Below, piece after piece: positions 18,734-26,969 of a stretch of DNA of 64,000 bases. A program made the translations under genes and the position numbers. Each line of letters opens with the position of its first letter. Positions within the stretch are counted from its first letter, which is position 1. Under the pieces are notes generated by a model. The model was not told the DNA's origin, did not search any database, and was given only the letters and a program-made list of their open reading frames with translations. The stretch lies in assembly GCF_011742145.1 (NCBI RefSeq), contig NZ_JAAQQU010000105.1, positions 399,592-463,591 of the forward strand, in the 5' to 3' direction. The DNA comes from Flavobacterium sp. J49 (GTDB taxonomy: Bacteria; Bacteroidota; Bacteroidia; Flavobacteriales; Flavobacteriaceae).

Positions 18734-19738
18734 CTACCTGAATATACTAATCAGCATTTCTTTATACAAATCTGCATCTTCGAGGTTAGCGGCTCCTACC
18801 CCTTTACCTTTGATGTCAATATCGCGAAGAGTAGCCACAATACCGCTTACTTTTTTCATCGGATAATTCTTGGCAGCACCGATATAATCGTTGACAAAAA
18901 ACGGACTCACTCTCAAAATCTTGGCGACATTAGCCGGAGACTTGTCTTTTAAACCATGGTATTGCAATAGTGAGGAGAAAAAAGAAAACACTTGACCATT
19001 GACTAAAACCATTGGGTTGTCTTTTTTGTTTTGCGCAAAATAATTGGCTATCTGGTAAGCTTTCAATTGATTTCGTTCCCCAATGGCTTTTCGGAATTCA
19101 AATACGTTAAAATCCTTACTGAATCCTATGTTTTCCTCAATATGATGTGGCGTGATGGTACTTCCTTTGGGCAAAATAATTTCCAACTTGGTTAACTCGT
19201 TGGCGATTCGGCTCAAATCATTACCCAGGAAAGTCACCAACATGGCATTAGCCTTGGGTTCAATCGAGTAACCTCTGCCTTGCAAAACACGGTTAATCCA
19301 CTGCCCTACTTGGTTTTCATATAGTTTTTTACTTTCGTAAACCAAACCCATTTTATCAATAGTTTTGACTAATTTTTTGCGTTTATCAAGCGTTTTGTAT
19401 TTATAAGCGATGACCAAAACAGTAGTCGGCTGCGGATTCAAAGCATACGATTCCAAGCTTTCAATCGTTCTGGATAGCTCTTGGGCCTCTTTTACAATTA
19501 CGACTTGACGCTCGGCCATCATCGGATAACGTTTGGCATTGGAAACAATATCATCAATAGTAGTATCGCGCCCGTAAAGTACCATTTGGTTAAAACCCTT
19601 TTCATCTTCTGTTAAAAGATTTTGCTCCAGATATTCTGTAATTCGGTCTATATAATAAGGTTCTTCACCCATTAAAAAATAGATGGGCTTTATTTTTCCG
19701 GCTTTGATGTCGTTTATTATTTTTACAACCTCATCCAT
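18734..19738 (-). CDS. holA: DNA polymerase III subunit delta
   Basis: This is the 334-residue delta subunit of the clamp loader, which opens the beta clamp. The N-terminal PIYFLMGEEPYYID motif, the AERQVVIVKEA segment and the C-terminal collar-domain helices are typical, and the length is normal. It is divergent from the nuclease-fold gene at 19790 with only 51 bp between starts. Confidence 0.9.
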   Translation of the reverse strand: MDEVVKIINDIKAGKIKPIYFLMGEEPYYIDRITEYLEQNLLTEDEKGFNQMVLYGRDTTIDDIVSNAKRYPMMAERQVVIVKEAQELSRTIESLESYALNPQPTTVLVIAYKYKTLDKRKKLVKTIDKMGLVYESKKLYENQVGQWINRVLQGRGYSIEPKANAMLVTFLGNDLSRIANELTKLEIILPKGSTITPHHIEENIGFSKDFNVFEFRKAIGERNQLKAYQIANYFAQNKKDNPMVLVNGQVFSFFSSLLQYHGLKDKSPANVAKILRVSPFFVNDYIGAAKNYPMKKVSGIVATLRDIDIKGKGVGAANLEDADLYKEMLISIFR

Positions 19739-19777
19739 TTTTATGGCATTTTGAATTTTAATTTTTGAATTTTAAAT

Positions 19778-19785
19778 TACATTTG
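19778..19785 (+). promoter_or_regulatory. -7 promoter element for 19790-21232
   Basis: TACATTTG matches TAnnTTTG exactly and ends 4 bases before the ATG, so the mRNA would be leaderless or nearly so. TTTG at 19750-19753 is 24 bases upstream, close to the usual spacing. Confidence 0.5.
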
Positions 19786-19789
19786 CTTT

Positions 19790-20239
19790 ATGCAAAAATT
19801 GAATTTTCCTTCCTATTCGTTTCGCCTCAAAAATAGTGAAAATAAAGTGTCTATTTTTGATGACATCAGGAAAAAGTTTGTCATTCTCACACCCGAAGAA
19901 TGGGTTCGTCAACACACGGTTCAGTATTTGTTACAAGAAAAAAATTATCCAAAATCTTACCTCAACGTTGAGAAATTAATTAAGATTAACGATATAAATA
20001 AACGTTATGATGTGGTTGTTTTTCAACCGAATGGTGCTATTTTTTTGCTAATTGAATGCAAAGCGCCGGATGTGACCATTACCCAAAATACTTTTGACCA
20101 GATTGCCCGATATAATCTCAAACTCAATGCAAAATACTTGATGATAACCAATGGACTAAATCATTATTTTTGTCAAATGGACTTTGAAAAGGAACAATAT
20201 AATTTCTTAAAAGAGTTGCCTGAATTCACAAATTTATAA
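19790..20239 (+). CDS. HsdR N-terminal-like nuclease-fold protein
   Basis: This is a 149-residue protein matching the N-terminal region of type I restriction R subunits (EEWVRQHTVQYLL and a later PD-(D/E)xK core). The core shows D at VVVFQPNG and E-x-K in LLIECKAPD, the usual metal-binding layout. There is no helicase domain and no neighbouring methylase or specificity gene, so it is not a restriction system by itself. Stand-alone copies next to holA and a glycosyltransferase are common in Bacteroidota. Function is unknown and nuclease activity is possible. The next gene starts 3 bp after its stop. Confidence 0.82.
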   Translation: MQKLNFPSYSFRLKNSENKVSIFDDIRKKFVILTPEEWVRQHTVQYLLQEKNYPKSYLNVEKLIKINDINKRYDVVVFQPNGAIFLLIECKAPDVTITQNTFDQIARYNLKLNAKYLMITNGLNHYFCQMDFEKEQYNFLKELPEFTNL

Positions 20240-20242
20240 GCC

Positions 20243-21232
20243 TTGAAAAAAATAGCCGTAGTCATACTCAATTGGAATGGAGCCAAATTGCTCGAGCAAT
20301 TCTTGCCATCTGTAGTGGCCTATTCTAAAGAAGCCAAAATATATGTCGCCGATAATGCTTCAACGGACAATTCTATTGAAGTGATTAAGGCCCGGTTTCC
20401 ACAAGTTGCTATCATTCAAAACGAAGGAAATTTTGGTTTTGCCAACGGCTATAATGTAGCTTTACAACAAGTAGAAGAAGACTATTACGCCTTGGTTAAT
20501 TCAGATGTAGAAGTCACCGAAAACTGGCTTACTCCTGTCCTGTCTATCTTTGACAACGAACCCAATATCGGCATCATTCAACCGAAGATTTTAGATTACA
20601 AAAACAAAGCCTACTTTGAATATGCCGGAGCAGCCGGTGGTTTTATTGATCAATATGGTTATCCCTATTGTCGCGGTCGCATTTTTGAAACCATAGAAAA
20701 AGACAACGGTCAATATGACGATGAAACAGAAATTTTTTGGGCCAGTGGTGCGTGTTTGTTTATTCGCAAAGACATTTACCGAACGTTAAACGGTTTTGAC
20801 GGTGATTTTTTCGCCCATCAGGAAGAGATTGATTTGTGTTGGCGTGCTTTTAACTTAGGCTACAAAGCCAAATATACTTCGAAGTCTGTAGTGTATCATG
20901 TTGGCGGCGCAACACTAAACGAAAGCAATCCGAGAAAAACATTCTTGAATTTTCGTAATTCCTTATTGATGCTAACCAAAAATTTACCCGAAGGCAAACT
21001 GTTTCTCATCATTTTTGCCCGTCTTTGCTTGGACGGTTTGGCGGGAATTCAATTTATTTTCAAAGGAAAATTGGTGCATTGTTGGGCCATAATCAAAGCC
21101 CATTTTGAATTTTATCATCTGATAAACAAAAACTTAAAAAAAAGAAGTGGTTCAAACTCCGAAAACTATTACCATTCCAAAAGCATTGTCTACCGTTATT
21201 TTATTAAGAACGGCACCGTTTTTGAGAAATGA
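20243..21232 (+). CDS. Family 2 glycosyltransferase
   Basis: This is a 329-residue GT-A fold glycosyltransferase. The start motif VVILNWNGAKLLEQFLPSV, the nucleotide-binding ADNASTDNS, the metal-binding NSDVEV (DxD-like) and the acceptor-site stretch WASGACLFIRKDIY are present. It is related to rhamnosyltransferase-type enzymes of cell-surface polysaccharide synthesis. Translation seems to begin at TTG 20243, since the family N-terminus begins right there and no ATG fits. It is probably co-transcribed with the upstream gene. No other polysaccharide genes are nearby. Confidence 0.88.
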   Translation: MKKIAVVILNWNGAKLLEQFLPSVVAYSKEAKIYVADNASTDNSIEVIKARFPQVAIIQNEGNFGFANGYNVALQQVEEDYYALVNSDVEVTENWLTPVLSIFDNEPNIGIIQPKILDYKNKAYFEYAGAAGGFIDQYGYPYCRGRIFETIEKDNGQYDDETEIFWASGACLFIRKDIYRTLNGFDGDFFAHQEEIDLCWRAFNLGYKAKYTSKSVVYHVGGATLNESNPRKTFLNFRNSLLMLTKNLPEGKLFLIIFARLCLDGLAGIQFIFKGKLVHCWAIIKAHFEFYHLINKNLKKRSGSNSENYYHSKSIVYRYFIKNGTVFEK

Positions 21233-21283
21233 TTTTAACAAGAGTTTATCATTCTCTAAAACTCGTCACATTTAAAATAATCG

Positions 21284-21291
21284 TATTTTTG
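21284..21291 (+). promoter_or_regulatory. -7 promoter element for the OmpA lipoprotein gene
   Basis: TATTTTTG is an exact TAnnTTTG match 22 bases before the ATG at 21314. Confidence 0.5.
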
Positions 21292-21313
21292 TTAAAATTT
21301 TAATCAAACATTT

Positions 21314-22150
21314 ATGAGAAAAGTAATTTTTGCCCTTTCGTTAGTTACTTTAACGTTGACTTCCTGCGGAACTAAGAAAAAAATTGCCGCATTAGAAGCG
21401 CAAAACAAAGAATGTCAAGACTTATTAAATTCAACTACAGTCAAATTGAATTTGTGTTTGTCTGAAAAAGAGGCGCTTTCTAAACAAAATGATTACCTAA
21501 AACAAAACAACTCTGATTTAATCAACAATTCAAAAGAGTTGACTATGTTGACCTCAAAAGGGGCACAAAACTTAGAGAAATCTCTTGAAAGCTTAAGAGA
21601 AAAAGACCTTAAAATTACCCGTTTGCAAGATGCCTTAACACGCAAAGACAGTGTTACTTTGGCTTTGGTAACCAGTTTAAAAAGCTCAGTGGGCATTTCT
21701 GATCCGGATATTGAAGTAAACGTAGAAAAAGGTGTGGTTTTCATTTCTATTGCCGATAAATTGCTTTTCAAAAGCGGAAGTTATGTAGTAAGTGATCGTG
21801 CTAAAGAAGTTTTAGCCAAAGTAGCCAAAGTAATCAATGACAAACCAACCTTTGAGTGTATGGTTGAAGGCCACACCGACAACGTTCCCTTTACCGGAAA
21901 CGCTATTTTAGTGGACAACTGGGATTTGAGTGTGAAACGTTCAACCGCCATCGTAAGAGTTTTGACCAAAGACTTAAAAGTCAATCCAAAACAATTAATT
22001 GCTGCCGGAAGAGGTGAATACATTCCGTTGGTAGAAAACAACACTTCTGAAAATCGCTCCATCAACAGAAGAACACGTATCGTCATTTTACCTAAAATTG
22101 ATGAGTTCTATGAAATGATTGAAAAAGAAATGAAAAACCAGAAAAAATAG
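21314..22150 (+). CDS. OmpA family lipoprotein with coiled coil
   Basis: This is a 278-residue outer-membrane lipoprotein. The signal peptide ends in the lipobox LTSC (Cys near residue 18). A coiled coil (about 24-110) follows, then an OmpA-like peptidoglycan-binding domain with FKSGSYVVSDRA, VEGHTDN and NRRTRIVILP. Such proteins anchor the outer membrane to the cell wall. It is MotB/YiaD-like in its C-terminal half, but there is no flagellar context. It is a single gene with its own promoter and terminator. Confidence 0.9.
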   Translation: MRKVIFALSLVTLTLTSCGTKKKIAALEAQNKECQDLLNSTTVKLNLCLSEKEALSKQNDYLKQNNSDLINNSKELTMLTSKGAQNLEKSLESLREKDLKITRLQDALTRKDSVTLALVTSLKSSVGISDPDIEVNVEKGVVFISIADKLLFKSGSYVVSDRAKEVLAKVAKVINDKPTFECMVEGHTDNVPFTGNAILVDNWDLSVKRSTAIVRVLTKDLKVNPKQLIAAGRGEYIPLVENNTSENRSINRRTRIVILPKIDEFYEMIEKEMKNQKK

Positions 22151-22176
22151 TGATTTTTAAAAATCACAACCCCAAT

Positions 22177-22207
22177 AAAAAAGTCCCGAGAAATTGGGAC
22201 TTTTTTT
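22177..22207. terminator. Bidirectional terminator
   Basis: AAAAAAGTCCC and GGGACTTTTTT flank an 8-base loop between convergent genes. A perfect 16-bp palindrome TGATTTTTAAAAATCA (22151-22166) lies just before it. Confidence 0.88.
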
Positions 22208-23222
22208 ATAAACCATAATTCAAAGGCAATGTATCACCCAATCTTTTAAATTGGATTGCCCCTGAAAATGAAACATCACGTGAACTCAAATTATTACCGT
22301 AAGGATCAACATATATCGTTTCGGCATTAAATTGAACTATTGAATTTTCTTTACCGTCATACAACAAGCTGAAATAGGCAACCAAATTATCATTTTCAAA
22401 ATCTATTTTTTGTCTCTTAATATCTACTTTATACCTATCGGCTTCTTTGGTTACCGTAAAATGATTAGAGGGATTTGTCAAGTGTCCTCTCAGAAATAAT
22501 TGAAAATCATTTTTGCCCCAAACTCCATTGATTAAATTTCTATAGAAGTGCATTGGTGAACCTCTATAAGCTTGTTCTCTTTTTTTGAGGATACGAGAAC
22601 TATTTTCTATTTCCTCAAATCGAGTATATCCGGCATAATAACTTCTCTTAATCGCATGCGGATTGAGTGATAATATAGAAAATTGCACCTCAAAATCGAC
22701 TAATTCATAATTAATTTTGTAGCCCAATGAAGGATTGATAATCACCAAAGGCTTGTTGGCATAAGCCTTTAACATAAAGGTTTCCTCATCATATTCCAAC
22801 ACTATGTCATCTTCATTTTCAATAATCGTTTTTAAACCAAAAGCGGTTTTTCCTAAAAAATGTTCTTTAAAAATGGCCATTTTCTCCTTTCTAGAAAACT
22901 TGTCTTTTTTGACTACAACTTCACGCAATGCCCCAATGTCTTGGGTTAACTTTATAGTCAATCGTTCATCAATACTATAGGTTTCAACATAAGCGGTGAC
23001 ATATCCAATATAACTAATCACTATAGGTCGTTTCAATTGAGGTTCATAAACCAAAATAAAATCTCCGTTATCATTAGTAAATGTTGATAGTGTTGTCCCT
23101 TCATAATAAACATTAGCGGCAGCCAACGGTTGGTTAGAAGCATCGACAACTCTGCCTTTGATGTATTGTGCAAAGGAAAAATTAAAACCTAAAAAACACA
23201 GGAGAAGATACTGCAATCTCAT
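22206..23222 (-). CDS. Secreted CarboxypepD_reg-like domain protein
   Basis: This 338-residue protein has a signal peptide (to about NFSFAQ). A carboxypeptidase-regulatory-like beta-sandwich follows (about 20-95, starting IKGRVVDASNQPLAAANVYYEGT), as in the N-terminal extensions of TonB-dependent receptors. The remaining 240 residues are predicted beta-rich and contain no motif I recognise. It is not a receptor, because the plug and barrel are missing. It ends within the terminator shared with the OmpA lipoprotein and follows the sua5 gene by 3 bp, so the two are probably co-transcribed. Confidence 0.8.
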   Translation of the reverse strand: MRLQYLLLCFLGFNFSFAQYIKGRVVDASNQPLAAANVYYEGTTLSTFTNDNGDFILVYEPQLKRPIVISYIGYVTAYVETYSIDERLTIKLTQDIGALREVVVKKDKFSRKEKMAIFKEHFLGKTAFGLKTIIENEDDIVLEYDEETFMLKAYANKPLVIINPSLGYKINYELVDFEVQFSILSLNPHAIKRSYYAGYTRFEEIENSSRILKKREQAYRGSPMHFYRNLINGVWGKNDFQLFLRGHLTNPSNHFTVTKEADRYKVDIKRQKIDFENDNLVAYFSLLYDGKENSIVQFNAETIYVDPYGNNLSSRDVSFSGAIQFKRLGDTLPLNYGL

Positions 23223-23225
23223 AGG

Positions 23226-23846
23226 CTAAAAAATATCAGGATCACCTTTGCCTTCACGAAGCACAACCGGTTCATAGCCCGACAAATCGATTATGGTGGA
23301 ACCAACATTGTCTCCGTAACCACCATCGATAACCAAATCGACCTTATTTTGCCATTTTTCAAAAATCAATTCCGGATCAGTTGAATATTCCAACACTTCG
23401 TCTTCATCGTGTATGGAAGTTGAAACAATTGGGTTGCCCAACATGCGAACAATCTCTAATGCAATATTATTATTGGGTACACGAATCCCAACGGTTTTCT
23501 TTTTGCGGAATTCTTTAGGCAAATCATTATTCCCCGGAAGAATGAAAGTATAAGGTCCGGGAAGCGCTCTTTTAAGGATTTTAAAAGTTGAAGTGTCAAT
23601 TTGCTTCACATAATCGGAAAGGTTGCTTAAATCACTGCACACAAAGGAAAAATTGGCTTTCTCTAACTTAATCCCTTTGATTCGGGCAATGCGTTCCAAA
23701 GCTTTGCTATTGGTGATATCACAACCTAAACCATAAACGGTATCTGTTGGGTAAATCACCAAACCGCCATTGCGCAACACATCGACCACTTTTTTAATAG
23801 CGGCTTCGTTAGGTTTGTCTTCGTATATTTTGATGAATTCGGCCAT
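23226..23846 (-). CDS. L-threonylcarbamoyladenylate synthase (Sua5/YciO/YrdC family)
   Basis: This 206-residue enzyme makes threonylcarbamoyl-AMP for the t6A modification of ANN-decoding tRNAs. The YrdC-domain motifs are YPTDTVYGLGCD, FSFVCSDLSNLSDY, PGPYTFIL and RVPNN. It lacks the extra C-terminal Sua5 domain, so it is the short TsaC-like or YciO-like form. YciO paralogues may have a different role, which leaves some doubt. It lies upstream of the CarboxypepD_reg gene in the same direction. Confidence 0.87.
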   Translation of the reverse strand: MAEFIKIYEDKPNEAAIKKVVDVLRNGGLVIYPTDTVYGLGCDITNSKALERIARIKGIKLEKANFSFVCSDLSNLSDYVKQIDTSTFKILKRALPGPYTFILPGNNDLPKEFRKKKTVGIRVPNNNIALEIVRMLGNPIVSTSIHDEDEVLEYSTDPELIFEKWQNKVDLVIDGGYGDNVGSTIIDLSGYEPVVLREGKGDPDIF

Positions 23847-23906
23847 AATTATGATTGTTAGACTACTTAGAATTTTAGACCTTTTAAAGCGTATTTTTGA
23901 GTTTGA

Positions 23907-26237
23907 TTAGCCAATAACGTCAAGTTTGGCAAAACGCAATAATAATTTCTTAATGCCGCCTACTTCAAACTTGATTTCGGCTTTTCTGTCGGCACCAATA
24001 CCTTCGAGGTTTACAATTTGTCCTTTGCCAAAGCGCTCGTGCATTACCATATTGCCTACTGCTAATTTGCTGTCAAACAAGTTGGTATTTCCCGGTGCCG
24101 GACTCGAAACAGGTTTCAATTTACGAATATTTACCGAAGAGGAAGGCTCTTCTCCGTAAGTTTTTGGTGGTGTTCCGGCTACAGGTTTGGCCAAACGCAA
24201 TTTCGACTTATCGATATCACCGAAAATATCTAAGTCAATGGTTGGTTTGTAACTGTAACCGCCTCTGTCCATCGGATTGATGTATTCTAAATACTGGTCA
24301 TCAATTTCCTCAATAAAACGAGAAGGTTCAGCATCTGTTAATTTGCCCCAACGATAGCGTGATTGCGCATAAGTTAAATAAGCTTGGTGTTCGGCACGGG
24401 TTAACGCTACATAAAACAAACGGCGTTCTTCTTCGAGTTCGCTTCGCGTATTCATACTCATCGCGCTTGGGAACAAATCTTCTTCCATCCCAACAACAAA
24501 CACATACGGAAACTCCAAACCTTTTGCCAAGTGAATCGTCATCAAAGCCACTCTGTCATCATCGCCGGTATCATTATCTAAATCGGTGGCCAAGGCGACA
24601 TCTTCTAAAAATTCAGACAAAGCACCTCGAGCGCCGTCAATTTCTTTTTGGCCTTCGATAAAGTCTTTAATACCGCCCATTAAGGTTTCGATATTTTCGA
24701 TACGAGCAATACCTTCGGGTGTGGCGTCTTTTTTAAGTTCCTGAATCAAACCGGTTTTCTTGGCCACATGCTCGGTCAAGACAAAAGCGTCTTGTTGTTC
24801 ATTGATCACCTGAAAACTTTTGATCATCGTGACAAAGTCTTCTATCTTCTGCTTGGTACCCGAATTGAGTTTTAAATCAATTTTATCAATATGTTCCATG
24901 ACTTCAAAAATGGAACGTTTGTAGTGATTGGCGGCAACGGTTAGTTTTTCCACCGTCGTATCACCAATTCCTCTTGCGGGATAATTGATGACACGTACCA
25001 AAGCTTCTTCATCTTTCGGATTGATGACCAATCGCAAATAACACAAAACGTCTTTGATTTCTTTACGCTGATAAAAAGACAAACCGCCGTAAATTCGGTA
25101 CGGAATATCGCGCTTGCGCAAAGCGTCTTCCATCGCACGGGATTGCGCGTTGGTGCGGTACAAAATGGCAAACTGTCCGTTCATCATTTGGTTGCGCATT
25201 TTTTGTTCAAAGATTTCTCCGGCTACAAAACGGCCTTCTTCTCCGTCGGTGATACTTCTATGGACTTTTATTTTGGGACCAAAGTCGTTCGCGGTCCAAA
25301 CCACTTTTTCCAACTTGGTCTTGTTCTTATCGATAATCGAATTGGCGGCTTCAACGATATTCTTGGTAGAACGATAATTTTGCTCCAATCGATAGGTTTG
25401 TACATTGTCATAATCCTTTTGGAAGTTGAGAATGTTATTGATGTTAGCGCCGCGAAACGCATAAATACTCTGCGCATCATCGCCTACGACACAAATATTC
25501 TGAAATCGGTCAGAAAGTGCACGAACAATCAAATACTGCGAATGGTTGGTATCTTGGTACTCATCTACCAAAATGTATCGGAAACGATCTTGATATTTGG
25601 CCAACACATCCGGAAAACGGTTTAGAAGCTCATTGGTTTTGAGCAATAAATCATCAAAATCCATGGCGCCACTTTTAAAACAACGCTCCACATAATTTTG
25701 ATAAATTTCACCCATACGAGGTTTTTTACTCATCGCATCAGCTTCCATCAACTCGGGATTATTGAAATACGCTTTGACGGTAATCAACGAGTTTTTGTAA
25801 GATGAGATTCTACTGTAAACTTGTTTCGGTTTATAGATGTCTTTGTCCAGCTGCATTTCTTTGATAATCGCTGAAATCAATCGCACACTGTCTTGTGTAT
25901 CGTAAATCGTAAAGTTCGACGGATAACCCAATTTATCCGCTTCTATTCGCAAAATCTTAGCAAAAACCGAGTGAAAAGTTCCCATCCAAAGGTTTTTGGC
26001 TTCGTTGTTTCCAACGATATCCGAAATACGCTTTTTCATTTCACGTGCGGCTTTGTTGGTAAACGTTAAAGCCAAAATATTAAACGCATCGACACCCAAA
26101 CTCATCAAATACGAAATACGAACCGTCAACACACGTGTTTTTCCCGAGCCGGCACCGGCAATGATAATCATTGGGCCATCCTTTTGGAAAACGGGTGCTT
26201 GTTGGGCTTCGTTGAGTTGGGAAATGTATTGTTGCAT
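23907..26237 (-). CDS. UvrD/PcrA superfamily 1 DNA helicase
   Basis: This 776-residue 3'-5' helicase is for DNA repair and replication restart. The SF1A motifs in order are AGAGSGKTRVL (Walker A), TFTNKAAREM, LVDEYQDTN, GDDAQSIYAFRGA, LEQNYRST, TIHLAKGLEF and VALTRAEH. The C-terminus ends in the Tudor-like fold (MVMHERFGKGQIVNLEG) that contacts RNA polymerase in PcrA and UvrD. Length fits PcrA. Its probable promoter lies 60 bases upstream, and the leader in between contains an 8-bp tandem repeat. Confidence 0.93.
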   Translation of the reverse strand: MQQYISQLNEAQQAPVFQKDGPMIIIAGAGSGKTRVLTVRISYLMSLGVDAFNILALTFTNKAAREMKKRISDIVGNNEAKNLWMGTFHSVFAKILRIEADKLGYPSNFTIYDTQDSVRLISAIIKEMQLDKDIYKPKQVYSRISSYKNSLITVKAYFNNPELMEADAMSKKPRMGEIYQNYVERCFKSGAMDFDDLLLKTNELLNRFPDVLAKYQDRFRYILVDEYQDTNHSQYLIVRALSDRFQNICVVGDDAQSIYAFRGANINNILNFQKDYDNVQTYRLEQNYRSTKNIVEAANSIIDKNKTKLEKVVWTANDFGPKIKVHRSITDGEEGRFVAGEIFEQKMRNQMMNGQFAILYRTNAQSRAMEDALRKRDIPYRIYGGLSFYQRKEIKDVLCYLRLVINPKDEEALVRVINYPARGIGDTTVEKLTVAANHYKRSIFEVMEHIDKIDLKLNSGTKQKIEDFVTMIKSFQVINEQQDAFVLTEHVAKKTGLIQELKKDATPEGIARIENIETLMGGIKDFIEGQKEIDGARGALSEFLEDVALATDLDNDTGDDDRVALMTIHLAKGLEFPYVFVVGMEEDLFPSAMSMNTRSELEEERRLFYVALTRAEHQAYLTYAQSRYRWGKLTDAEPSRFIEEIDDQYLEYINPMDRGGYSYKPTIDLDIFGDIDKSKLRLAKPVAGTPPKTYGEEPSSSVNIRKLKPVSSPAPGNTNLFDSKLAVGNMVMHERFGKGQIVNLEGIGADRKAEIKFEVGGIKKLLLRFAKLDVIG

Positions 26238-26245
26238 TTTTTTAA

Positions 26246-26285
26246 GTGGCTAAGTTCCTGAGTTGCTGAGTCGCTGAGTTTTAAA
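26246..26285 (-). repeat. 8-bp tandem repeat in the uvrD leader
   Basis: On the + strand the units are GTGGCTAA, GTTCCTGA, GTTGCTGA, GTCGCTGA and GTTTTAAA, period 8. The stretch lies between the putative uvrD promoter and its start codon, so it would be transcribed. Confidence 0.7.
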
Positions 26286-26296
26286 ATCGTTTTGGA

Positions 26297-26327
26297 CAAA
26301 TTTAGCATTACTAAACCTGAATTGCAA
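26297..26327 (-). promoter_or_regulatory. Promoter of the uvrD/pcrA helicase gene
   Basis: On the - strand TTG (26327-26325), a 20-base spacer and TAAATTTG (26304-26297) match the Bacteroidota -33/-7 layout at normal spacing. The leader would be about 50-55 bases. Confidence 0.65.
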
Positions 26328-26350
26328 TACAGATTTAATGGTATTTCTAT

Positions 26351-26358
26351 TATATTTG
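26351..26358 (+). promoter_or_regulatory. -7 promoter element for 26384-26908
   Basis: TATATTTG is an exact TAnnTTTG match, 25 bases before the ATG. The nearest TTG is 26 bases upstream, somewhat far. Confidence 0.5.
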
Positions 26359-26383
26359 TCAACAATTTTTAGTCGATTATACC

Positions 26384-26908
26384 ATGAGCACCGATAAAAT
26401 TCTTGAATTAGCTTTTTACACCTTACCGGCTTTGATTACGGGCGGTGTGGCGTATTATTTATTTGACAGTTATTTCAAAGACCAACAACACACGCGTCGA
26501 TGGTTGGCACAGAAAGAGAATCAGAAACAGGCTTTGCCTTTGCGTTTACAGGCTTATGAGCGTATGGCTTTGTTTTTGGAGCGCATCAATCCGGCGAAAT
26601 TGTTAATTAGAGTAGCTCCGATGAACGATGATAAAGTGGCTTATCAAAACTTATTGATTCACCATATCGAACAAGAATTTGAACACAATTTGACGCAACA
26701 AATCTATATCTCCGATGAATGTTGGACCATGATCATGACCGCTAAAAACACCATCATTCAAAACATCAGAAAAACTACTGCCGATACTTCGGTTACTGAT
26801 GCAGACAAACTACGAGAAAAAATACTGAGTAACTTGCTTCAAGACGAAGTCGCTACCAATGTCGCCTTGGCATTTATGAAAAGTGAAGTCAGCGAAGTTT
26901 TAGGATAA
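26384..26908 (+). CDS. Unknown protein with N-terminal membrane helix
   Basis: This 174-residue protein begins with one membrane helix (about 8-28, FYTLPALITGGVAYYLF). A mostly helical cytoplasmic part follows, with conserved-looking LRLQAYERMALFLERINP near residues 53-70 and HHIEQEFEHNLTQQIYIS near 90-107. Similar single-helix proteins are widespread in Bacteroidota without an assigned function. It has its own promoter, is divergent from uvrD, and ends at a bidirectional terminator. No catalytic motif is visible. Confidence 0.75.
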   Translation: MSTDKILELAFYTLPALITGGVAYYLFDSYFKDQQHTRRWLAQKENQKQALPLRLQAYERMALFLERINPAKLLIRVAPMNDDKVAYQNLLIHHIEQEFEHNLTQQIYISDECWTMIMTAKNTIIQNIRKTTADTSVTDADKLREKILSNLLQDEVATNVALAFMKSEVSEVLG

Positions 26909-26910
26909 CA

Positions 26911-26940
26911 AAAAAGCCTTCTGTAATGAAGGCTTTTTTT
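26911..26940. terminator. Bidirectional terminator
   Basis: AAAAAGCCTTC and GAAGGCTTTTTTT with a 6-base loop lie between convergent genes. Confidence 0.9.
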
Positions 26941-26969
26941 ATGAAAATTGTTTTGACTAATTGTCTTGA

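Noticed and set aside
19790..20239. Type I restriction-modification system
   Set aside because: Only a single HsdR-N-like domain is present, without helicase, methylase or specificity genes.
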